A stretch of 64,000 nucleotides of DNA from Cognatundibacterium luofuense (GTDB taxonomy: Bacteria; Pseudomonadota; Gammaproteobacteria; Burkholderiales; Burkholderiaceae_D), in assembly GCF_018139685.1 (NCBI RefSeq), contig NZ_JAGSPN010000005.1:215713-279712 (forward strand). Reading direction: 5' to 3'. The notes under the pieces are model-generated. The model ran no database searches, was not told the DNA's origin, and worked only from the letters and a program-made list of their open reading frames with translations. Positions 1 to 7,480 of this stretch are shown piece by piece. The first letter of the stretch is position 1; each line of letters opens with the position of its first letter. The position numbers were made by a program, and so were the translations under genes.

Positions 1-357
1 TGAAATGATTTCGCGCAGATCGGCGAGGCGGAAGGCAGGTTCGGCTCCCGCCGCACTGAATAGCTGATGCAGGCGGTAATACCCGCCGCCTTCTGCTTCA
101 GAATACACGGTCAGTCCCTGCAAACGCTGGTTGAGCAAAGCAGCGATTTCCGGCGTTGTGCGACCGGCAATCTGCAGCATATCGCGGGCGATCAGGTGAC
201 GACAGAAACAGGTTTCATCCCAGTCGCGCCATTCCGGTTCCGGCCTGACCAGCGAACACCAGCCATCACCGTGCCGGTGCGAATATCCGACCTCAATCGG
301 AAAACCGCCACGTCCCGGAGCGGATGCTTCCAGCGCAATCACAACCGGTACCTGCAT
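1..357 (-). CDS. exonuclease-fold (DEDD-like) hypothetical protein, 3' end outside window
   Basis: The reading frame starts at an ATG on the minus strand at 357 and runs off the left edge after 119 codons. The N-terminus (MQVPVVIALEAS..GGFPIEVGYS) followed by LVRPEPEWRDWD resembles small RNase-H-fold 3'-5' exonuclease-like proteins, in which an acidic residue in the first strand and the PIEV motif are typical. The usual first-strand aspartate is not in the expected place (ALEAS instead of DLEAS), so only Glu is left there. The rest (HLIARDMLQIAG, LNQRLQGLTVYSEA) is consistent with a domain of about 180 residues. Nuclease activity is inferred from fold resemblance only. It is transcribed away from the structured repeat at 403-821. 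Confidence 0.6.
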   Translation of the reverse strand, partial: MQVPVVIALEASAPGRGGFPIEVGYSHRHGDGWCSLVRPEPEWRDWDETCFCRHLIARDMLQIAGRTTPEIAALLNQRLQGLTVYSEAEGGGYYRLHQLFSAAGAEPAFRLADLREIIS

Positions 358-402
358 ACTGTATCCCCGCGATGTTGATTTTCCTGCTGCGATTACCAGC
401 AC

Positions 403-821
403 TAGAACTCATTTCATAAATACCCGCGAGATGCGTTTGCCTCATAGCGCGGGCTGGCAAGGGTGCTGCAGGGAATTCATGCAGCCAAGCTGCATGCCTG
501 CGTAACGATGTGCGCTTACCAGCGCACATGCGCCCTGCAAGGGGACAAGGCAGTGAATAGCTGTGCTATTCACAACGAGTCCAACGCTGCCCAGCGTGCG
601 CTATGATACAAATCCTCCGGGAACGGAGGTGCCGGGCGCATCGCTTTGTTGCGTTGCTTGCACAGGCACCAGCCTGTGCTGCTGAGTGTAGCCTTCCGCA
701 AATATGCGGAAGTCGCTTCGCAGGTGGATTGCGGTGCAATCCATTTGTCCTGCTACGCCGCCGCGCACTGCCTCCCGACACCTCGCGTTCGCACTCGTGG
801 CTATTTATGAAATGAGTTCTA
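403..821. repeat. 419-bp non-coding element with 20-bp perfect inverted ends and eight internal hairpins
   Basis: The left end at 403-422 (TAGAACTCATTTCATAAATA) is the exact reverse complement of 802-821. Between them lie eight perfect small stem-loops in series: ATGCAGC-CAA-GCTGCAT, TGTGCGCT-TACC-AGCGCACA, GTGAATAGC-TGT-GCTATTCAC, ACGCTG-CC-CAGCGT, CCTCCG-GGAA-CGGAGG, GCACAGGC-ACCA-GCCTGTGC, CTTCCGCA-AATA-TGCGGAAG and GGATTGC-GGT-GCAATCC. No credible reading frame exists. The architecture resembles a MITE or a folded RNA/ssDNA element, with the ends forming the base stem of a multi-armed structure. No match to a known family is claimed. No target-site duplication is evident next to the ends. 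Confidence 0.8.
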
Positions 822-857
822 CTATCACTATAGTCACAAGGCAGTGAATCACCAAAG

Positions 858-895
858 AAAATGCCGGTGTTTGCATAGGCAGACACCGGCATTTT
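858..895 (-). terminator. Rho-independent terminator of the porin gene
   Basis: A perfect 13-bp stem (AAAATGCCGGTGT / ACACCGGCATTTT) lies 24 bp past the porin stop codon on the minus strand. The A/T flanks allow termination in both directions. Confidence 0.8.
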
Positions 896-918
896 CTGTC
901 GCGCTGCAGATCAGTACA

Positions 919-2010
919 TCAGAACTGATGGCGCATCCCTGCAGCCAGACTGCTGGCGCGTTCCGCATTCGACAGCTTGTCACTCATCATCAGCGCGTAC
1001 ACGTCGGTACGTTTGGACAAACGATAGTCGTAACCAATGGTCAGGGTATCGCGCTTCAGTTCGGCACCAACCAGCGAACCACTGCGGCGGGTATTCGCGA
1101 AGCCAGCCAGAATATCGCCACCGGCCACCGGTACTTTTGCACCGAGGCTGTAGGTTTTGTCTTTCATCGATGTATTTGCTGCTGCATCGTTTTTGCTTTG
1201 CGAGTAAGTCGCATACAGTTTTGCGACGCTCAGGTCATAACTACCCGCAGCAAACCAGGTTTTCTGATTCGTGACAGAAGCAAAATTGACCGGTGCTGCG
1301 GTGGCATCAATCAGTGCGCCCGGTGTCGGATTACCCGCCTGTACCTGATGGTAATAGCCGCTCAGTGCCAGCGGACCATTGAAATACAAGGCATTGATAC
1401 CGATGTTTTTCGTACCGGTGTCGCCGGTTTTTTCACCGAACTGATAATGCACATTCGCTGTCAGACCACCCATGTCAGGGGTCGTGTAAATGATTTCATT
1501 ACTCCAGCCTGAATCACCGGCGAGAAAGTTAGGCCAGGTGCGTTTGCCGAAATCACCGTTTGGTACCCAGGTATGCAACACCAGCGGGGAGAAACTGAAC
1601 GAGTCGCCGAAAGGATTGAAGATGACAGTTGGCAAAAAGCTCGGTGCCAGATCGCGACCCAGCGATACACGGCCGAAGTCGCCTTTCAGTGCGACGTTCG
1701 CATCGCGCGAAAACATGGTGTCGCCGAAAAAGCGGCCGGAAGTGCCGGTATCTGCCTGCAGGAAGCTGGTCAGCGCGAATTCTGCTTTCAGACCGCCGCC
1801 CAGATCTTCGGAACCTTTAAAGCCAACCCACGATGTCGTCATACCGCCGCTGTTGACAGAAGCACGCGAACCGTTGTCGCCGCTGAATTTGACCGAACCG
1901 GCATACACATCGACCAGACCCTGAACGGTAACGCTGGATTGAGCAAATGCGCCGGTGGCGCACAATGCCATCGCTGCTGCGATACCGGATTTGAACATTA
2001 CTGCTTTCAT
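919..2010 (-). CDS. Gram-negative trimeric porin (Burkholderiales type)
   Basis: This is an outer-membrane general porin of about 363 residues. The start at 2010 gives a clean signal peptide (MKAVMFKSGIAAAMALCATGAFAQ) and is preceded by AGGAG; the frame extends further upstream, but those residues are not secretory. The mature N-terminus SSVTVQGLVDVYAGSVK, the repeated amphipathic strands and the terminal MRHQF with a final aromatic residue are typical of 16-stranded porins sorted by BamA. The internal SWVGFKGSEDLGGGLKAEF segment is the hallmark of the Burkholderiales porin_4 family. Substrate range cannot be read from the sequence. It stands alone with its own terminator at 858-895. Confidence 0.93.
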   Translation of the reverse strand: MKAVMFKSGIAAAMALCATGAFAQSSVTVQGLVDVYAGSVKFSGDNGSRASVNSGGMTTSWVGFKGSEDLGGGLKAEFALTSFLQADTGTSGRFFGDTMFSRDANVALKGDFGRVSLGRDLAPSFLPTVIFNPFGDSFSFSPLVLHTWVPNGDFGKRTWPNFLAGDSGWSNEIIYTTPDMGGLTANVHYQFGEKTGDTGTKNIGINALYFNGPLALSGYYHQVQAGNPTPGALIDATAAPVNFASVTNQKTWFAAGSYDLSVAKLYATYSQSKNDAAANTSMKDKTYSLGAKVPVAGGDILAGFANTRRSGSLVGAELKRDTLTIGYDYRLSKRTDVYALMMSDKLSNAERASSLAAGMRHQF

Positions 2011-2222
2011 GAAAAACTCCTGCTTAAAAAAAACCGGCAGGCTGTGCAGACGGGTAGAAAAGCGCACAGCCGGAATGGGCGGGATGATACGCATTTTGCT
2101 GCGAACGCACATCCGGAAATCGCAGCATTTCACGCTTTTTCACCAAACTACAACAGATTCGTTATCAATTGATTTATACCGAATCGACAAAGCATAACTA
2201 AGCCTCCCGTTTGGTACAGGCG

Positions 2223-2284
2223 AAAAAAAAGCCCGCTGATATGCGGGCTTTAAATCCAAACCTTAGGAGGTGTTGGAGGAGACT
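2223..2284 (-). ncRNA. tandem small RNA unit 1 (anti-Shine-Dalgarno-bearing)
   Basis: This is the first of three similar minus-strand units. A conserved core (GTCTCCTCCAACACCTCCTA, then AGGTTTGGATTTAA) leads into a GCCCGC-TGATAT-GCGGGC type hairpin and an 8-T run (2223-2230), a textbook terminator. TATAGT (2291-2296) sits 7 bp upstream of the presumed start at about 2284, with a weak -35 (CAGACA) 17 bp further up. The core contains CACCTCCT, identical to the 16S rRNA anti-SD tail, and a CTCCTCC. This matches my recollection of the Rfam family called Betaproteobacteria toxic small RNA; membership was not checked. The exact 5' end is inferred. Confidence 0.75.
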
Positions 2285-2435
2285 GTTGACACTATACTGC
2301 GCCGCAATATTGCTGTCTGCTTTATTCTCGGAATATCCCCTATATGAAACCTGAATATCAGCAATGCGGATGTAACTGCCATGCGTAAGAAGCAGGCTAT
2401 ACGGAGAAAAAAAAAGAAGAGGGAAATCGGCGGGC

Positions 2436-2496
2436 AAAAAAATAGCCCGCTATTCGCGGGCTTAAATCCAAACCTTTGTAGGTGTTGGAGGAGACA
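2436..2496 (-). ncRNA. tandem small RNA unit 2
   Basis: This unit has the same architecture as unit 1: -10 TATAGT (2503-2508), -35 TTGGGA with a 17-bp spacer, core GTCTCCTCCAACACCTACAA, GCCCGC hairpin (2445-2461) and an A/T run at 2436-2442. The CACCTCCT element is altered to CACCTACA, so this copy keeps only the CTCCTCC anti-SD motif. That may weaken its activity. Confidence 0.72.
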
Positions 2497-2623
2497 GTTG
2501 CCACTATATCGCAGTGCAACATAAATCCCAAGGAAGTTTTTCGCATATCGGTCATTAGTAAACCGCATAACCGTAACGGCACGGTAAACGCTGTAACAAA
2601 AGACTGAAGCAAACCGTACCGGC

Positions 2624-2689
2624 AAAAAAAAACCCACAACCAAGGGGTTGCGGGTTAAATCCAAACCTTAGGAGGTGTTGGAGGAGACA
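2624..2689 (-). ncRNA. tandem small RNA unit 3
   Basis: The core is identical to unit 1 over GTCTCCTCCAACACCTCCTA. The -10 is TAAAGT (2696-2701), and the -35-like CAGACT is shared in position with unit 1. The terminator is a different stem (AACCCGCAACC / GGTTGTGGGTT, 2631-2656) followed by nine T. The stem sequence has diverged while stem-plus-T-run is retained, and the core is conserved. This is the pattern of selection on an RNA. Confidence 0.73.
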
Positions 2690-2930
2690 GGTGTAACTTT
2701 ACTGCAGCGCATCAAATAAGTCTGCTTTATTCTTCCTATATCAATCATTCATGAAGCACATAACTTAGCGGTTTTCGATACCTGCATGCCGACTCTTGCA
2801 CAGCGTCATGCCTGAAACGCATGAATCTGGTATCGTTATAAAACACTGAACCGGCACTGTGGCAGGCCGGTTTTCATATTGCCCGTGCATACTTAAAACT
2901 CAACTGAGGGCAATCAGGAGACTCTCCACT

Positions 2931-4118
2931 ATGAAACTCATTGAACCTATCCAGCAATTGCAGCCTGAAATTCAGGCGATACGGCGCGATATCCATGCGC
3001 ATCCTGAACTTTGCTATGAAGAAGTCCGTACTGCGGACCTGGTGGCTGACCGGCTGACCGCATGGGGCATTCCCGTCGTGCGCGGTCTGGGCAAAACCGG
3101 GGTGCTCGGCATTCTGAAAAACGGTGACAGTCCGCGTGCAATCGGCTTGCGTGCCGATATGGATGCGCTGCCGCTGCAAGAAACCAATACCTTCAGTCAT
3201 GCGTCGGTGCATGCGGGGAAAATGCATGCCTGCGGTCATGACGGCCATACGGCGATGCTGCTGGCTGCTGCGCGCTATTTATCGGAGCACCGCCATTTCA
3301 ATGGCACGGTCTATCTGATTTTTCAGCCTGCGGAAGAAGGTGGTGCCGGTGCGCGGGCCATGATAGAAGATGGTTTATTCCGCGATTATCCGATGGAAGC
3401 CGTATTCGGCCTGCACAACTGGCCGGGGCTGGCTGCCGGACAGTTTGGTGTGCGCAGCGGCGCGATGATGGCATCATCGAATGAATTTTATGTCACGGTA
3501 CGTGGCAAAGGCTGTCACGCGGCACAACCGCATCGTGGTACAGATCCGGTGATGACCGCCGTGCAAATGGTGCAGAGCTGGCAAACCATCATCAGCCGCA
3601 ACGCCAGCCCGCATGAATCGGCGGTGTTGTCGGTCACGCAAATCCACGCCGGCAGCGCGACCAATATCGTGCCTGACGATGCAAGCATCTGCGGCACAGT
3701 CCGTACCTACAGCAATGAAATGCTGGATCTGATCGAAACCCGCATGCGTACGATTGCCGAACACACGGCAGCGGCGTTCGGCGCCAGCGTCGATTTCCGC
3801 TTTAAACGGAATTACCCGCCGCTGATTAACCATGAAGCCGAAACCGCATTTGCAGTTGGCGTAATGCGCGAACTGGCCGGTGATGCAATGGTGGATGCGG
3901 ACGTGGAGCCAACCATGGGTGCGGAAGATTTCGCGTTCATGCTGCAGCACAAGCCGGGGTGTTATGTATTCCTCGGCAATGGCGATGGCAGCCACCGCGA
4001 TGCCGGTCATGGCCTCGGCCCCTGCAATTTACACAACCCGAGTTATGACTTTAACGACGATCTGATACCGGTCGGCGCAAGTTACTGGGTACGGCTGGCA
4101 GAAACTTATTTAAAATAG
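2931..4118 (+). CDS. M20-family metal-dependent amidohydrolase (hippurate hydrolase / aminoacylase-like)
   Basis: This is a cytoplasmic zinc/manganese hydrolase of N-acyl amino acids, 395 residues long, with the start chosen at 2931 behind CAGGAG. The M20D signatures are in order: RRDIHAHPELCYEE at the N-terminus, GLRADMDALPLQE (metal Asp), HACGHDGHTAMLL, QPAEEGGAGARAMIEDG (metal Glu and catalytic base), FGLHNWPGL, the dimerisation lid VRGKGCHAAQPHRGTDP, and C-terminal TMGAEDFAFML. All metal ligands appear intact. The exact acyl-amino-acid substrate is unknown; hippurate hydrolase is the usual database name for this group. It is followed 74 bp later by the ClpP-like gene. Confidence 0.92.
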   Translation: MKLIEPIQQLQPEIQAIRRDIHAHPELCYEEVRTADLVADRLTAWGIPVVRGLGKTGVLGILKNGDSPRAIGLRADMDALPLQETNTFSHASVHAGKMHACGHDGHTAMLLAAARYLSEHRHFNGTVYLIFQPAEEGGAGARAMIEDGLFRDYPMEAVFGLHNWPGLAAGQFGVRSGAMMASSNEFYVTVRGKGCHAAQPHRGTDPVMTAVQMVQSWQTIISRNASPHESAVLSVTQIHAGSATNIVPDDASICGTVRTYSNEMLDLIETRMRTIAEHTAAAFGASVDFRFKRNYPPLINHEAETAFAVGVMRELAGDAMVDADVEPTMGAEDFAFMLQHKPGCYVFLGNGDGSHRDAGHGLGPCNLHNPSYDFNDDLIPVGASYWVRLAETYLK

Positions 4119-4192
4119 TGCAAGGTCAGGACGCTACCGTGTTTCACAGGAATCCGGTAAGCTGAGTTTTCAACCATTTACAGAATGCAACT

Positions 4193-4768
4193 ATGTCCGA
4201 ACAAAAAGACGATAACGCTGTCCGCAGCAATTTTCTCGAAGAAAAAGCTTTTCAGTCGCGCACTGTGCTGGTGTTCGGCACGATCAATGACAAACAGGCT
4301 GCTGACATCAGCAAACGCCTGATCGCGCTGGCAGCAGAATCGGCTGATCCGGTCACCGTGCTGGTCTCTTCGCCGGGTGGCCACGTGGAATCCGGTGATG
4401 TGATTCATGACATGATCCGCTTCACCGAATTGCCAGTGAATATGGTCGGCAGCGGCTGGGTTGGCAGTGCGGCAGTCACGGTATTTTTGTCGGCACCGAA
4501 AGAAAAACGCGTTTGTCTGCCAAATACCCGCTTCCTGATTCATCAGCCTAGTGGTGGTTGCGGCGGCCAGGCCAGCGATATCGCGATTCAGGCACGTGAA
4601 ATCGTCAAAGTGCGTGAACGCATTGCTAAACTGATCGCGGCACAAACCGGTCAGTCGCTGGATAAAGTCACTAACGATATCGACCGTGATTACTGGATGA
4701 CTGCAGAAGAAGCGCTGGAATACGGTCTGATTTCCCGCATCATCGAGCGCCAGAGCGACCTGCGCTGA
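4193..4768 (+). CDS. ClpP-like serine protease (ATP-dependent Clp protease proteolytic subunit family)
   Basis: This 191-residue protein is homologous to ClpP along its whole length (SSPGGHVESGDVIHDMI, CLPNTRFLIHQPSGG, AREIVKVRERI, GQSLDKVTNDIDRDYWMTAEEALEYGLI). An ungapped comparison with E. coli ClpP places Ser92, His117 and Asp162 on the catalytic triad. The nucleophile neighbourhood is GWVGSAAV instead of GQAASMGA, so it is a divergent paralogue, not the housekeeping ClpP. There is no clpX or tig next door, which fits an accessory copy. Whether it assembles with ClpX/ClpA or with the main ClpP is unknown. A strong terminator follows. Confidence 0.85.
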   Translation: MSEQKDDNAVRSNFLEEKAFQSRTVLVFGTINDKQAADISKRLIALAAESADPVTVLVSSPGGHVESGDVIHDMIRFTELPVNMVGSGWVGSAAVTVFLSAPKEKRVCLPNTRFLIHQPSGGCGGQASDIAIQAREIVKVRERIAKLIAAQTGQSLDKVTNDIDRDYWMTAEEALEYGLISRIIERQSDLR

Positions 4769-4792
4769 TCACTGCAAGCGCTTAGCCAGAAC

Positions 4793-4826
4793 ATCCCCGC
4801 CTCCTGACCGGACGCGGGGATTTTTT
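4793..4826 (+). terminator. Rho-independent terminator after the clpP-like gene
   Basis: The stem is ATCCCCGC / GCGGGGAT (8 bp) followed by six T. Confidence 0.85.
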
Positions 4827-5161
4827 ACGTGTCCGGTACGGCAACCATTAAGCCGGCTGTGTGGAGCCGGTTTTTGGCCTGAAAATGCCTCAAATGCGGT
4901 GTTCAGCACAGCACCCTGGCGGTCGTCGGCAGAAAGTCCGGGCCTTCGTTTTTGCCTGATGACGATATTTGCACAGTACCGGTATCAAACGACGAATTAC
5001 TCAAGTGCTGAACTGCAGGAAAAACTGCCATTGTCTGTGACCGCATCAGGCAAAAAAAAACGGGCAACCAGAGATTGCCCGCCTGAATACAGCGCCGTCT
5101 GCTGCGGCACTGCGATGACCGGCAGACAATGCGTCAGCCACGCATGCTGCCGTCAACCGAA
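4827..5161. other. intergenic spacer with two terminator hairpins
   Basis: No gene is visible. It holds a second plus-strand hairpin CCGGCT-GTGTGG-AGCCGG with T5 (4853-4875). Near the right end, CGGGCAA / TTGCCCG with nine A on the plus strand (5052-5081) is the minus-strand terminator of the chemoreceptor gene. Confidence 0.7.
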
Positions 5162-6901
5162 TCAGAATTCTTCCCAGTCACCTTCATCACTACCTTTTGG
5201 CGCCTGCGCTTTCGGTGCCGGACGGCTGGCTGGCTGCGCTTTCGGCAGAGAACGTACCGCAGCGACGGGCTTTTTCACCGGTGCTTTGACAGCCTGTCTG
5301 GTCACCGGCTTTGCGACGTCCGCACTGAAACTTGCCTGCGCAGGTACTTCATTCGCACTGACACGGAATACGCTGACCAGATCATTCAGTTTCTCTGCCT
5401 GCTCCTGCAATGAGCCGGCAGCGGCAGCCGCTTCTTCCACCAGCGCCGCATTCTGCTGCGTCAGGGTATCCATCTCGGTGACTGCATCATTGATCTGTGA
5501 AATACCGGCACTTTGTTCCAGGCCAGCTGCGGTAATTTCGCTGATGATGTCGCTGACGCGCTTCACGCTGTCCACCACTTCACTCATGGTGGAACCGGCC
5601 TGATCCACCAGACGCGAACCCTGCTCAACTTTATCAACCGAGTTATTAATCAGTTCTTTAATCTCTTTCGCTGCGCTGGCAGAACGCTGCGCCAGACTTC
5701 GGACTTCGGATGCCACCACCGCAAAACCACGGCCCTGCTCACCGGCACGGGCAGCTTCCACGGCAGCATTCAGCGCCAGAATATTGGTCTGGAAAGCGAT
5801 GCCGTCGATGACTGAAATAATGTCGACAATTTTCTTGGAGGATTCATTAATCGAACCCATCGTGCTGACCACTTCAGATACCACATTGCCACCGCGCTGT
5901 GCCACTTCGGACGCGGAATTAGCGAGCTGGTTAGCCTGGCGGGCATTATCGGCATTGTGCTGAATAGTGGACGTGATTTCTTCCATCGAAGAAGCGGTTT
6001 CTTCGAGTGAACCGGCCTGGGTTTCTGTGCGGCTGGACAATTCCATATTGCCGTCTGCAATTTCTTTCGATGCATGGCGGATTTCACTGGTACCGGTACG
6101 GACTTCGCTGACAATCCGCACCAGACTCTCATTCATTTTGCGCAGGGCTTCCAGCAGCATGCCGGTTTCATCGTGGCTGTGAACTTCAATCCGGCTGGTC
6201 AGATCACCGGTTGCCACCGTTTCAGCCACTTTGACCGCGTATTCCAGCGGACGCGAAACCATGCGCGCAATGAAAAACGCCAGCCCGAATCCAATCGCCA
6301 CAGCGGCAATCAGTGCAATGGAAACCAGCCATTTCGCCGTTTCATAACGTTTGGCTGCCTGTTCATACGCAGCTTTACCACCGTCTGCATTGGTATCGAC
6401 CAGTTTATCGACCACATCGCGCAGCGAAGAATTCAGTTTGGAAGATTCGCCACGCAGCAGTTGCACAGCTTCATCTTTCTGACCAGCTTTAGCCATCGCC
6501 GTCATTTTTTCGGATAGCGCGAAATAAGCTAAGGCTTCTTTGCGATACACATCAAACGTACGACGCTCTTCATTAGAAGAAATCAGTTTTTCATAAGCAG
6601 CCTGATTTTCAATCAGACCATCTATCGCTTCTTTTGAGCGCTTTGCATATTTTTCAATATCTTCCGGCGTATCCGCAAACGCCATTTGCGCTTCCTGCGC
6701 ACGCAGACGCGATACCCGCTCTTTGATACCCATCGCTGCTTTCACACTGGGCATCCAGTTAGTCCCTAACTCGACAGAAGCTTCATTGACCTTAGAAAGT
6801 TGCGTGATGGAAAATATTCCGACAAACAAAGTGAGCAAAAGCACTACGGTAAAACCCGTAATGAGTTTTGCAGATATCTTCATGTCAATAAAAAATTTCA
6901 T
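5162..6901 (-). CDS. methyl-accepting chemotaxis protein (4HB sensor, HAMP, CheR-binding tail)
   Basis: This is an inner-membrane chemoreceptor of 579 residues. TM1 is at about 12-32 (LITGFTVVLLLTLFVGIF). A periplasmic four-helix-bundle sensor with conserved NWMPSVKA and a central heptad pattern follows, then TM2 at about 193-213 (LVSIALIAAVAIGFGLAFFI) and HAMP (SRPLEYAVKVAETVATGDL). The signalling hairpin carries IDGIAFQTNILALNAAVEAA and GRGFAVVASEVR. The C-terminus DEGDWEEF matches the NWETF-like pentapeptide that docks CheR/CheB, with an Ala/Lys/Pro-rich linker before it. The start at 6901 is favoured by a GAGG about 6 bp upstream. The ligand is unknown. The gene is single, with no che genes nearby. 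Confidence 0.95.
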   Translation of the reverse strand: MKFFIDMKISAKLITGFTVVLLLTLFVGIFSITQLSKVNEASVELGTNWMPSVKAAMGIKERVSRLRAQEAQMAFADTPEDIEKYAKRSKEAIDGLIENQAAYEKLISSNEERRTFDVYRKEALAYFALSEKMTAMAKAGQKDEAVQLLRGESSKLNSSLRDVVDKLVDTNADGGKAAYEQAAKRYETAKWLVSIALIAAVAIGFGLAFFIARMVSRPLEYAVKVAETVATGDLTSRIEVHSHDETGMLLEALRKMNESLVRIVSEVRTGTSEIRHASKEIADGNMELSSRTETQAGSLEETASSMEEITSTIQHNADNARQANQLANSASEVAQRGGNVVSEVVSTMGSINESSKKIVDIISVIDGIAFQTNILALNAAVEAARAGEQGRGFAVVASEVRSLAQRSASAAKEIKELINNSVDKVEQGSRLVDQAGSTMSEVVDSVKRVSDIISEITAAGLEQSAGISQINDAVTEMDTLTQQNAALVEEAAAAAGSLQEQAEKLNDLVSVFRVSANEVPAQASFSADVAKPVTRQAVKAPVKKPVAAVRSLPKAQPASRPAPKAQAPKGSDEGDWEEF

Positions 6902-7016
6902 ATTATCCTCGGCTGATGGTGTCAGGAATTTCGGTAAAATTTATACAAGCTTCCCCCTGACAGTCACTATAGGACTGCACGCCGGAAAAAACAGATCAGA
7001 AATGAAACAGATGTTT

Positions 7017-7044
7017 AAATATGAGGGCTTTCGCCCTCATATTT
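7017..7044 (-). terminator. terminator of the porin/binding-protein pair
   Basis: The perfect 12-bp stem AAATATGAGGGC / GCCCTCATATTT lies just past the stop codon at 7057. Confidence 0.8.
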
Positions 7045-7056
7045 GTTCAGGCAGGA

Positions 7057-7470
7057 TCAGTGAAGGGTCGTGATAACTTTGACAGTGGAATCCACCGCAG
7101 ATTTGTCGATATAACCAATTGCATTCGGGGTGGATGCAACGGCTTTTTTAATCTCTGCCGCAGAACTGTACTCTTTTGGTGCAGTAGCTTTACCGGTGAA
7201 AACCAGCTTAGACCAGAGTGCTTTCACCTCGGCCTGATCTTTATCGCACACTTTTTTGTAAAACTCAGCGCGGATCGGTGAACTTTCCGGCAAATCCACC
7301 GGTACAAACATCTGCGATTTTCCGAGGAAAAATTGCGATGCCTGTGTTGGTGTCATGGCTGTTGCCGGATTCGCCGGATTCACGATAATCACAATTTCCG
7401 CAGCCTGCACCGCAGCAGAGGCAGACAGTAAGCCAGCTGCCATCAACATAGTTTGAATTACACGTTTCAT
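7057..7470 (-). CDS. small periplasmic phosphate-binding-like protein (PstS-like half domain)
   Basis: This is a secreted protein of 137 residues. Signal peptide MKRVIQTMLMAAGLLSASAAVQA is cleaved before AEIVIIVNP. The start at 7470 is set by GGAGAAG upstream. The mature part (MTPTQASQFFLGKSQMF, SPIRAEFYKKVCDKD, ALWSKLVFTGKATAPKEYSSAAE, TPNAIGYIDKSAVD) matches single-domain members of the PBP-like/PstS superfamily, about half the length of true PstS. No ABC permease is adjacent. It begins 10 bp after the stop of the outer-membrane porin gene, so the two are surely co-transcribed. The pairing recurs in betaproteobacteria, but the function is not settled. Binding of phosphate or another oxyanion is inferred. 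Confidence 0.82.
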   Translation of the reverse strand: MKRVIQTMLMAAGLLSASAAVQAAEIVIIVNPANPATAMTPTQASQFFLGKSQMFVPVDLPESSPIRAEFYKKVCDKDQAEVKALWSKLVFTGKATAPKEYSSAAEIKKAVASTPNAIGYIDKSAVDSTVKVITTLH

Positions 7471-7480
7471 ACGCTTCTCC

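Noticed and set aside
403-821. Coding frames inside the hairpin element
   Set aside because: Short frames on both strands are dominated by the palindromes and have no ribosome site.
2231-2660. CRISPR-like repeats in the three spaced units
   Set aside because: Spacing is about 200 bp and each unit ends in a terminator hairpin with T run; tandem sRNA genes fit better.
4193-4768. Apparent loss of the ClpP catalytic serine (GWVGSAAV instead of GQAASMGA)
   Set aside because: An ungapped alignment with E. coli ClpP puts Ser92 exactly on the nucleophile, with His117 and Asp162 also conserved, so the triad is complete.
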